Below, piece by piece: positions 33,449 through 43,919 of a DNA stretch of 64,000 bases. Source of the DNA: Favolaschia claudopus (taxonomy: Eukaryota; Basidiomycota; Agaricomycetes; Agaricales; Mycenaceae). The notes under the pieces are model-generated. The model made no database searches, was not told the origin of the DNA, and was given only the letters and a program-made list of their open reading frames with translations. How positions within the stretch are numbered: position 1 is the stretch's first letter; every line of letters begins with the position of its first letter. The translations under genes and the position numbers were made by a program. The stretch covers positions 124,001-188,000 of the forward strand of contig JAWWNJ010000198.1 in assembly GCA_037176885.1 (NCBI GenBank). The letters are read 5' to 3'.

Positions 33449-33959
33449 CGTTTGTGATGTGTACATGGGAGCATCGAAGCGTATTTATGAGCTCTTGTAG
33501 TGTTGTGAGAATACTGCGATCATATCACTGCCTTTCTCTCTGATTGGCGTCCAGTCAGGAAATCCAAAGCACTGCCAGGAAGATTCGCAGAAGCGATTAT
33601 TGACTTACTAGGCCTGCGCCGCAGCGAAAGATACGGAACTGTGATGAGAACCTGCTTCCTTGAACGAAAGTAGATCTCCAGCCCAGCCTATGTTTCAGTG
33701 TCGGGAAGAATGGTATGCTCAAACGCCAGGTTTCATGAGAGAGTAAAGCGGCGCAGTTTCCCGAACTATTCGATGTTCGTCACTCCAGTCAAAGTTTCCC
33801 AAGACTCCAGAGTTTGCCCAAGGTAACAGGTTTGCCTTAGGTTTGCCGCATTTGCGAGACGTCCGTGGCAAGTGATTCGGGTTCGGGTTCGATGATACAA
33901 ACAGCCAGGATAACCACAGGGCAAATTGCAAAGCGTTGAGTTCAGAGTCTGAGACTGTG

Positions 33960-34400
33960 GTGGTGGGTCGAAAGGTCGATCGTCATGACTCACCTTGACA
34001 GATCGTCACGCAACGTCATGTGTTCCTGTTGTTCAAGGTCCGTGCACGCTCGGCCTTCGGGCCGAGTCGGCCGAGCATCGCCAACTCCAAGCCAACTCTC
34101 ATCCTTTGCTTGTCCTTTGCTGTCAAGTATCCTTTTCGTCCTCAAACGCTACGTCGATGGACAAGGTCTGTGAAGGAAGGAGGAGGAGATGATACATGAG
34201 CGGCGGAAGAAGCGGGGAAGGTTTGCAAGAGGGATGGGTGGAAGTGCCAGGCGACGAGGGCAAAGCAAGAAACGACTCAGTACGTGGTGCTCCTTCTCAT
34301 TAGCGGCATGTTTTCGGGCTTACGAAGGGGCGCTGTAAAACCAGATTTTGGCAGACTTTATCGTTCATTTGATCCTCGTTCATTTGAATCAAATATTTTC
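33960..34400 (+). pseudogene. Promoter/5'-flank-only relic of family A
   Basis: This segment, in opposite orientation to copy 1, retains the duplicated 5'-flank landmarks. These are a block around 34035-34060 complementary to GTGCACGGACCTCGAACAA, and a block near 34350-34400 (AGACTTTATCGTTCATTTGA) matching the complement of ~4085-4140. No family A coding sequence follows. Instead it abuts the 3' end of S33 copy B. Confidence 0.55.
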
Positions 34401-34537
34401 ACAAAATACTTTGCTAGCAATGCCTAGCATACCCGCGAACTCAAAGCCTCATTATCCTCCCGTCCCTTTCACTCGATTTTCTCTCCCCGCTGTCCCATCC
34501 CGCATCCGCATCGATCTGTGCCTTTCGTCTGGCCTCC

Positions 34538-36866
34538 TCAAACACGACGCCCGGGACGCTTCAATATCTTCGGCGCACTTTGCGCAAGGGTTCGCACTGC
34601 CGCAGAAAGCTCTTCCTCCCGCGTTTTCTCCGTCTTCGACAAGCTAGCCACGGCCGGCTTCTGTGTCGCGTTGCCTTGAGCGCTTGGGAATAGCTCGGCA
34701 TCGGAATCGACGGGGCAAATTGTGTCTGCCGCGGGGAGCGTCCCATTGACGAAGTACGCAGCGATGTGAGAGAAAGTGCAGGTTGATGGTGCGGCGACCG
34801 AACAGTGCTACAAGGAAGAGAATCCATTGAGTGAGTTTGAGGCGAGAGGGCAAGAATGCTTGTACGTACCCCTGGGCTATCCTGAGTCAAAAGCACAGAA
34901 CCAGCGAATCCTTTGGATACTTTGACTCCGCTGAATAACGGTCAATTTAATTCTGGATAGGAAGCATGAAATTCTTACTTGGCATGAGGAGTAACCGGAT
35001 CTGCGTAGGTGTGAGCGAAAATCTGTGACGAAGAATATAAACGTACCTGCAGTATTGCTAACAACAAGAATCGGGAAGCTGGTATTCGTTGTGAAGGATA
35101 CTGAATCATAGGAGGTGAGTTTATAATCGAATGAGAAACTCAAACCATACGAGTATTGTTATTCTTCAGGTACTCAGGCCATCCACTGTTCCGGCATCGT
35201 AAACTATCGCAAGGGAAACGAGATTCGAAGGGACTCACAGGCAACTCAACCGAACCGGCCAAAGATCACACCACGGCGAAGAAGCACAAAGCTCCTCATA
35301 TTTCGCTGTCACATCGCTGTAATCAGTGCTCACCGTCGCTCCGTCGTTACAGACCAACGCAAACTCGCCATCCTGCACATCGAAGAATTCCTCCTTCGCT
35401 GCATCCGATGCGTTCGCGGGGCAATGGTAAGGCGGTGGGTATAACCCCGCTCCAGCGCTCATCTCGTAGAGAGCCGAGGCATTTCCCAGAGAAAGCTCGT
35501 GTAAAGCTGAAGCCAACTGTTGGAATCCTTCGTAGGGGTGGTACATTGCGTTGAAGATGGTTTCGCGGAGGAGGGTGTAGTCGACGACGTGGTAGGATGG
35601 TGCTGATAGGGAGAGGCTTGCAGCGGCGGGCATGGGACGCGTTTTCAATTGTTGGGTGAGAGCGTCTACTTTGGCTTGGATCGCCGAGGACGTGGGCTCA
35701 TAGAGTGCGCACGCGTCCGGCCCTGCTGCGACGCAACCGTCCAGGAAGGTGTTCCACGTCTTTTGTGTATCTTTGAGGTTCATCCAGGAGGCTGGTGAAA
35801 TGTGGGTCAGAATTCCGGTTGGGAAAGATCACAGAGGACGGATGCGTACTTGAATAATAATCCTCTGGATCCTCAATACCGTCAATGATCAAACGTTCGA
35901 CTTTATCCTGTGCGTCGTAGGTTATGAGTATCAAGAAATCTTCGATGACCGAAAATCGACACACCGGGAACATTGCTGCAAAGGTCGCTCCGAGAACGGA
36001 GCCATATCTGCAATCAATCGGTTCAGAAATCACTTGAATAGTTGGACAGATGGACCGCATACGAAAATCCCCAATACTGAATCTTTTCCCTCCCATGCGC
36101 TTGAACGATCTTCAGCATATCGCGTGCAGTTGACTCGGTGTTGATGAATCGCAAGCTGCCGTCATCACGAGCCCCCACGAGCGAACTTTGCAGAATATAA
36201 CGAGCATAAGTCCGCCCGAATGCGTCTTCGGAGGCGTTCAACGACAGGAGAGACGAAAATTGGATGCGTTCGGCTTGGGTATCGAAGAATGAGGCGCGGG
36301 GGGTGGAACGGCTGACTCCTACAAACGACGAGACCGATCAATGAAAACGACGGGAGTCGCGGAGAAAACAGTCCCTCACCTCGAGGATCAAACCCAACCA
36401 GATCAAACTGAGGACCGAGCACCTCGCGCGCCGAATCGGCAAAAACCGAAATCATATCTACACCCGACCCGCCTGGGCCGCCGGGGTTGAACAGGATCGG
36501 TCCACGGTACTCGGAAGAGTTTGTTGGGACGGTAGCAGGCAGACGCATGAGTGCGATGGCGGCGGTTTGCGCAGAGGGATTGGTGTAATCGAGCGGAACC
36601 TGGAAACATTATGAGATTGGGATTGTCAGTGAAAATGCACGGTCGTACCGTAAGGCGCGCGCATTCAAACTTCGTGTTGCACGGCGTCCATGTCAGTTTT
36701 TCGGTAGGTTTGATCTTGAGCGCAGTATTTGTTAGTTGAGGCTTCGTTCCTCGGACGGTGAAGATGAACGAATGAAACAGACCTTGTTCCAGTCGAATGT
36801 ATCTTGCCCCAGAGCGTGTGAGCTGAACCCCAAAACGCAAAGAAGGGGGAGGAGTAAACGAGACAT
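34538..36866 (-). CDS. Secreted S33 (tripeptidyl-aminopeptidase-like) alpha/beta hydrolase, copy B
   Basis: It starts at 36866 with the signal peptide MSRLLLPLLCVLGFSSHALG; exon 1 ends at 36783. Landmarks are FNPGGPGGSGVDM, GFDPRG, the GFSYGS nucleophile split by an intron, SNTADPVTPHAK with the catalytic Asp, and LLTQDSPGH with the His. The C-terminus continues past the family's usual end with a charged tail (KTEKTREEELSAAVRTL) absent from copies A and C, and stops at 34540-34538. It is closely similar to copy A in sequence and splice sites, so tandem duplication is likely. Nothing disabling was seen. Confidence 0.85.
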
Positions 36867-38116
36867 TAACAGACTTGAATGCAAGAAGTTCAAGTGCAAG
36901 CGAGAACAGTGGAATGACGAACCCAAGATCTCTGAAGCTTCGTATTTATGCACACCCAATCTATGTCTCATCGCATCGAGTGGTAAAGATACTCGCTGAT
37001 TTTCCAATAGATTCGCAATCCTTCTCCATAGAGCCGTAATCCTTCTCGCTGATTTACCGACGGAGAGTGAGTACTACTGAGTGGTCAATATATTCGGCAC
37101 GTCCTGAAATTGTTAAGATATTCAGAGAGCGGTGCAGTAAATAGCTGAATAGCTGTAGAAGTTCGAGAAGATCGCCCTGAGCTTGATTCGCGGTGGGGGA
37201 TCCGCTGCGGCGCAGTGAGACCGATGTCTATCGATGAAAATCGAACTTTACAGCTTTCGCCTGCGGCCGCAGTCGGGGTGCTGGGCGGGTTCGGGCGGGT
37301 TTTGGAACGCGTTGCGGTGAACGTAAGTTCACCCGTCGGAATGCTGGATGTTCAACGCCCGTCGGGATAACCGTTGACATAGTGATGTTTCCCCACCGCG
37401 CAAAAGGGTGCCAAGAATGAGGGATGAGTCAATTCAGCGCGAAGAGTCTATTAACGCAAACGAGGTCGATTCAGTATCCAGTGGCACCAAGCAAGGAAGC
37501 ACGGGTATAATAACAGAGATATTGGAGATAGAACAGGATAGAACGCACCCACTAATTCTCTGAATCCGTGACCACCTCCTGCGAATTCTCGACCTCAGAG
37601 AGGACGGTGTGGGCTTCACCTTGGCGCAACATCGGGCGGGAAGGGTTATGCAAGTCGATGTTGACAAGGGTGCGGCGGGATATAGATTGAGCGGTGGAGG
37701 TTGCGAAGATCACTAAATCACTCGTTGAATATCTTTCAGAATCGAGTGAGTGCGGGAACGGCTGGCCGCTGGGGCCTGGCGGAATTTTAAGAAATGGCAC
37801 CGTTGGCGCGAAACTTACTCTAGTCAAGTAGGGTGAGGTTCGTGAACGTAGATAGAGAGTGGAGAATTCATGAACCCTGACCAAATCTGGAAGCCGCTTG
37901 CATCCCGCGCTGCACCTCGACGACCTCATCGTGGAGGGAAGAAGAAAAAGAAAATTACGTAACATGATTCGCAAATTTCGGAAGCAGAGTCCGAGTCAAT
38001 CGGAGCTATCGGGTTTAGAGGAAATTCAACCACGGCAGTTTTCAGGTTAGAGCCAGGTCATAATATATTTCAGCTATATCATGAATACACCCAACCCAAC
38101 TAAGCAACGGATCCGC
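36867..38116. other. Intergenic, no supported gene
   Basis: The region holds the shared upstream flank of S33 copy B and the downstream flank of the peroxidase. A 140-codon minus-strand ORF (37974-37552) has no recognisable motif and is not called. Confidence 0.3.
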
Positions 38117-40406
38117 TCAAGCCCCTGTCCGGCGCTTGTGCCACACTCTCCTCTTCGTCGGCGTACAAGCAGTCTTGAACTCTTTCACCGAATGCGTGTC
38201 GATGGTTGAGAACTTCCCCCCATTAATCTCGGCGCCAATCGTATAGGTATTTGCGTCGTTGACCTGAATGCTCCAAATCTCGTACCCACCATCTCCCGCC
38301 GAAACTGGCTTCGCCGGTCTCTCGACTATAGTCTCTTTGACGACCGTACGATTGATACTGTCCTTGATTTCTTGCTCCAAGAAGACACGTGTTGGATTCA
38401 ATCCGGTGCGGACCTGAAAATACATACGTTCAGTCAAACGGTCAAATCTACCCCGATAATATTAATATTAATGCTCACCGCGATATCGAATCTCCCAGCA
38501 ACGGGATCATCATCCTCACCGGCGCCGACAGTTGTGATGCAAGACGTCTCAGAGAAAACTACACCATCCTGGACCTTGAACCCCACCCCGCCCTGATCCT
38601 CCACCTTCCCATTGATATCGAACCGCATTTTCTCGATACCCTTCTTAGGATCGAGTTCAATCACACCTACTACATCATTGCCATCCGCATCCTGCGATGA
38701 TTGATTGAACGCATAGAACGGCGACTGCACCCGCCCGCCCATCGCAGACGAAAAGCGATCTAGGGCGAGCGTAGTAGTCGTTGTTTCGCCGGAATGAGAG
38801 TCGATGAGGAGCTGTACTGTGCGCTCTGGGTCCTCGACCGTCACGTTGAATAACTATAATGATTCGGGTCAATCTACGGCAACATATTCGAATAACAGAG
38901 GCGTACCCTGACGACGCCTGAAAGATGGAGCCTTCCATTCGTCCCGAGAACAATCTGCACTTCCGACGGCTTGACGGGTAGCGGGTCGATTACGTCGCTC
39001 AGGTTAACGTCTTTCGGTACGGTATCCAACATCCGTGAAAAGAGCGAGGCACAGGTAGAGGCGAATAGTTCCGACGAGTCAGCGAAACTGCAGGAAAGGC
39101 AGTTCAGGTGAGCTAAATTCATGCTATTAGAACAAGATTCGAATGAACAAACTCACGACGCCATAGTCTTATTCCCATCGCTCGCAAAGATCCGTTTGTC
39201 GGAGTTGGTCGTGTCGTTGGCGCCGACGAGCAGGGGATTTTGCGAGGTACCAGCAATATATTCGGTTGCACTGTATACACGAATTCAGCCCTGAATTTTC
39301 ACTTACAAGTAAATGAATCGTACACTTTGTTATCAAAGAAATCAAAGGTGGTGTCAAAATGCTGAACCGAGAGCTATAATATGTAGGTAAGCTGAGAATA
39401 ATTCACACCGGAGCGCAAGACTCGTACCGTATTATTCGGGTCATTCAACTCCGGCACAATCTCCGGGAAAGGCTTGTGCTCGACCCCGCCAAATGAGTGT
39501 CTATTCGCTCACCAAAATCAAATTTCGCACATCCGAGATCGAGAGACGCAAGCGAGGAATGAGAGAAAAAACAGGAAGGAAGACTCACCCACACGCAACA
39601 AGCCCAATCATCTCCGTCTGCGTGAATCCTTGTTTCTTGAACGACGCGATATGTGCATTGAGATCGCCTTGAGGTTCGGGTACACCTGGCGCATTGGGCT
39701 CCGCAGCGTCGATGCGTCCGCCGCGGAAGTCGATTTGTGGGCCGCCGCTGATCAGTGAGAGGGTGGGATTAGAATGAGTCGGATGAAAGAGCGGGACACA
39801 CCAATTTTTCGACGTCGGTGACCAATCCTATGGCTATCAAGTCGGCCACTAAATGAACACATCTTCGTGAAGTTTGATGAAGCAGCGATGAAAAATTGAT
39901 AGACTTACACGAGACGTGTCGTGTTGTGAAGGCAACGAATACATCCAGTGTATTTTCGAAGCCGGTACCTGCGTTCTAGGAAGGGAATCAATGTTTCTTC
40001 AGTTTGAAACGAGGATGCCAACAGCAACCGCCTACCTCCGGACGAGACTGCTCTTCAGCAAACCGAATGGACGCATCCCAATCCGCCCGTTCCATCTTCC
40101 GAGTTATGAGTCGCCATGTCATGATACGCCTACCTCATTATATCAGCAGAAGTGAGACACCCAATATTGTCAAATCCGACCGTCCGAATCCAATCTGGCC
40201 CATTCGCCCTCCCCGTCTCACTCCCCGTCATCGTTTCCACGAATGAAAAACGTGCACGGCTGAACGAACGACGAGAATCCATTAATCGTATCATCTTGGT
40301 CCCAGCGCTGCGCCTCCAGGGCGTCAAGCTTTGGAGACGGCCATGTGTGCACGGCCGCGGACACAGTCGCGGCGGAGGAAAGCAGGAGGGCGAGGGGAGG
40401 GAACAT
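38117..40406 (-). pseudogene. Secreted heme peroxidase (PF00141 superfamily), frame-disrupted near the N-terminus
   Basis: A signal peptide (MFPPLALLLSSAATVSA) leads into LDALEAQRWDQD. The distal heme site is in WIRT-AYHDMATHN, joined by a 51-nt intron at 40180-40130. Then come GGPQIDFRGGRIDA, the proximal His in LVACGHSFGGV, and a long C-terminal domain ending KFSTIDTHS...RRTGA at 38117. It would oxidise substrates with H2O2 outside the cell. Two frame problems appear. After CTFFIRGNDDGE comes a TGA (40220-40218) with a GACGGGGAG duplication, and the ANGPDWIRT frame is shifted. At ~40077-40081 an extra G (GGATTGGGATG) separates GTGGL from DASIRFAEEQ. The rest looks clean, so inactivation would be recent, or these are sequence errors. 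Confidence 0.75.
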
Positions 40407-43200
40407 TCGCTCTGGACGGGTGGTTCTGTGTGCATGTTTGCTTCCTTTTAAGTGAAGAGAGGCGACGGTGACAGTTGACCATCGTTTGGTCTGCTATTGA
40501 AAAAGATGAATGGGCATGAAGGCTTGGCAAGTCATTCATTCACCTTGGATACCATTACGTGCGTCCCGTAGAAATCGTATACTCGACAACTCGACATGCT
40601 ATGATCCGGAGGATCAGCATACAATCGCCAAATTATTGAACCGTCGAGAGCGCGCAAAAAAAAACTGCAAACAAGGCGAGTATAATTCGGGCGTACCGGA
40701 GCACAATCTGCGGAGCGGGAGACCTACACCAGCCCACTCCGGACCCGAAGAGGGAAATAAAACCAGCGAAACGCCGCAGGTCTTGGTCTGTACAACCGGT
40801 CCGTGTGAAGATTGAGAAGAATGTGCATGGAAACAGGACATGAGAAAGTAGGTACTGACCTGTACTGACAGTGAGGTGTATCCCGAAGATGCAGACCGGA
40901 GCCGAACGCGACACAGAACCGCGTGAAGTGAGAAAAATGATTGCCTTCGTGGCGTCCTACGATACAGACGGATAATCGGACAGCTCTGACTCACCATAGA
41001 GTTCTGATGACCGTAGAGTTGGTCTCTTGCGCGCTATTCAAATAATTCAATTGATCAATTCCTTCGACGGATTCTAACTCTCGTACCTTGGAAAATTCTC
41101 TCTCGGATATCTGATCTCGTGCTGTGCTGCGAGCAAACCTCTTCCTGAATAATGCCACAGACTTGTAAAATGCCGAAAAATGGGGAATTCTTGATCGGAT
41201 TGCCCATCACAGCGTGGAGAGCAATAGATCATGGAAGAGCAGAGGGCATACGGAGTGTAGAAATTGAAGAAAATTTGCCTGTCAAATGGGTTGCAATCGT
41301 TTTACAGAGAGCCTGGCGACGAATCATGATGAAGTGCAGAAGCAAGCCGGAACTAAACGTGATCGTGCGAACCGGCGTTACTGTGCCACTGATTGCCTGC
41401 CTCCTTGCTTCCTGCTCTCATGATCAGTGCCTCTCACCGTCGTCTCCGACTCAACTCCGTCGTTCCGAAGCGTGGATACACCTCTCGAAGCTCAGGTTCT
41501 ATCAGCTCCTTAACTACAAGCCCGCATAGCTCGAGGATCAAGCGCCTCTCGAGTCTCAAACGTCGAAATTCTCAAAAATACCCAAGTAAGTAAAGTCCCT
41601 GGTAGAGGAAAGGGATTCTTGAAGGCGAAAAGAAAAATACAAGACAAGCACGTTCTCTATTGCTACAGCGTAGCATCTATTTGAAATTATTTCAACTCAT
41701 TGCAGCTGTCTCCAGGATGTGAATGATATGTTGCCGGCTAATACCGACAGCGCGCGCGACTGCAGCCGCAGCAGTATCCATCTACTGTGGGGTCTGCAAA
41801 TGGCTAAGCATACGACTTTAAGAACAGTCAAGCATGTCGTCTGACTGTATTGCTCTGGGAACAGATGACTGAAAATTTGGGCAAAAAAGTGCGTCATTGT
41901 CAGATTTCAAATAGACGAAGGCGACGAAGGGACTCACTACTGATTACAGGTCCTCCTGCAACTGGGCGGGATGCAGTTTGCGGGGTGATTGGGGCTGAAC
42001 TTGCAGCGCGTGCTGGCGCATCTGACCTTTGTACGGAAACGCCCGGTCAGCAACGCCAGGGTTCAGTGTCAGCCTGTGGAACGCGTACTTCTATGGGCGG
42101 CTGCGATGCAAGGGTGAGTACGAAGTCATGAAAACAAGTGTCTCGCTATTTACAAGATTCTCGCGGTGCCCACAGCGGGTATAGAGGTTTCGGACGCTGA
42201 AAACGGGACCGTCAGCGCGTGGTGGCCTGACTTTCACTCTCTCTCTCCCGATACTCACTGACGCCAGCGGCACATAACGAGTAATGGGGAGTAGTCGAGG
42301 ATTTTCGAAGTAGGTGAGTGCCCAGTGGTTGCTCTATGAGCTCAGAGTGGTGGACGACTACACCCAGCTTATAAAGGCCTTGCTCTGAATTAGAACTCTC
42401 AATTTACCACTGCCGACGATGGCGGCGAGTACACTACTTGTGGTTTTCATCATGAATCCCTATTCGTTGGCAGCCAGCCTGAGTGAGTTAACTTGTTATT
42501 CAACATTGTCTGACGCTCACACTTACTAACCTGGATATTTCACGCATTCATACCACTATTATTTCTGAGCACACCTGAAAATTGGTGAGTGAATCTCTCA
42601 ATATCCAACCCGAAAGGATCGATTTTCACTGTAATGCAGAAAAACATTGGTTGACGGTGAGTTGGAAGCTCAGTGATCACATTCGGCGGTCGGCAGCCAT
42701 GTTTAATTGTACGGGTGATCCGGTAATAATGCCTTTCCGGTATGACTCAATACTGATTCAGACACATACCAGACACCGTAGAATTCGTGTTTTACCTCGT
42801 GTCTCCTCTCGACCTCAAGTGAGATAGTGCATTTACCATGCACCAAGTCTTCCCGGTGGATGAACAAAATTGTGCCCGCCAGTACGTACAACTCTCGTCA
42901 CTTCAAACGATTCGTGTGACGGTGTGTTGAATAAGGAACGTGGACGAGCTATAATGAGTCAGGCACTGTGTCAGACGCGACATCCCCCGCCTGAATTTGC
43001 AGGAATCAATCATTTGGTGGCGTCTTAGAGTATTGGGGAAAACATAGTCGCGGGCAGGCACACGGATGGAATGAGAATAGATAAAGATAGCGCAGGATAG
43101 TGTTGTGATAACATGTCTTGTTCTGCGCTTCATTCGCACCAGACGAGATCAAGGGAACAGCAGCAAAACATTTGTTGTAGAGTGAGGAGCACCGGGAAGA
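40407..43200. other. 2.8-kb gene-poor interval
   Basis: Several ORFs of 60-125 codons occur, such as 41152-41529 (+), but none shows a motif, intron pattern or paralogue here. From about 42900 onward the sequence resembles the upstream region of the terpene synthase at 21 kb (TGAATTTGCA and TCATTTGGTG landmarks), which marks the start of a duplicated block. Confidence 0.35.
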
Positions 43201-43269
43201 TTCAACTTCCCGAACCAAGTCGATGAGAACCAAAACACTACAAACGGTCACAGATTTCGGCGGACATAC

Positions 43270-43440
43270 CTCACTTCCTCTATGTCGTCGACAAACGACT
43301 ACGCCGCGTGCATCCACCCTTCGCTTCGATCGGATTGCGCTGCGATCGTCGTACCCTCCCGATTCCGAGTACCGGGAGCACCTTACCCATACCTGGATCG
43401 TGGATGTCTTGGGACGCGCTACAACAACTTGCAGTAAGGA
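43270..43440 (+). pseudogene. 5' fragment of a second trichodiene-synthase-like gene
   Basis: An ATG near 43281 in the context CTTCCTCTATGTC aligns with the start of the 21-kb terpene synthase. The following ~155 nt matches its first ~50 codons, ending HTWIVDVLGRATTTC against HTWVIDVLGPTTTW. Relative to copy 1 this copy is five bases shorter, so its frame is broken. Nothing of the catalytic motifs follows. The sequence is truncated about 140 bp before the copia insertion. Confidence 0.7.
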
Positions 43441-43575
43441 CACCTTAATATGGCGGTATGATATATCGCTCGCCTACAGGTGAGGATAGATTTGGATCCA
43501 TCCCGGCCCAACCTTGGAAGCGATTGTGATATATTGAAATTGCGCTCGGCCCACAAACCATTCCGATTTGAAGTC

Positions 43576-43580
43576 GTATC
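43576..43580 (+). repeat. Left target-site duplication of copia element (GTATC)
   Basis: The five bases GTATC precede the 5' LTR and are repeated at 48584-48588 after the 3' LTR, as expected for Ty1/copia integration. Confidence 0.9.
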
Positions 43581-43851
43581 TGTTGCGAGTTCAACCGTAG
43601 TTGAACCGCAGCAAGCCGAATGAGCTTGGCGGTCTGCGGCAAAGCTCGCACCCGCCCACGCCGTAGTGCGCAGAGTCGCGCAGTGACTCTGCCGTAGTTA
43701 TCCGCAGTGTGTATACGGACCCGTAGTTAGTTTGCCTTGTATAGTAGGATTAGTTATGACTCACCTTCGTAGTATAAATACTCTGTAGTAAATAATGGAA
43801 CCTTACCATTTGGTTTCCCAATCTCTCATATTCGTTCTTAAGCTGCTAAAA
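43581..43851 (+). repeat. 5' LTR of copia element (271 bp)
   Basis: Starts TGTTGCGAGTTC and ends GCTGCTAAAA. It appears identical to the 3' LTR at 48313-48583. A TATAAATAC sequence near 43782 is a plausible TATA box for element transcription. Confidence 0.93.
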
Positions 43852-43864
43852 GGTTATGGGCCCC
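43852..43864 (+). promoter_or_regulatory. Primer-binding site, half-tRNA-iMet type
   Basis: GGTTATGGGCCC directly follows the LTR. It is the sequence expected for priming by the internally cleaved initiator-Met tRNA (anticodon stem-loop), as known for Drosophila copia and yeast Ty5. Confidence 0.8.
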
Positions 43865-43919
43865 GCCCGCGCATAAATAACCTGAGAACGAATACTGCCA
43901 ACACTTACTTTGCTTCACA

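Noticed and set aside
40130..40180. An in-frame TAG just before the peroxidase AYHDMATHN motif, as a nonsense mutation
   Set aside because: The segment 40180-40130 is a clean 51-nt GT-AG intron. Removing it joins WIRT to AYHDM exactly as in the family.
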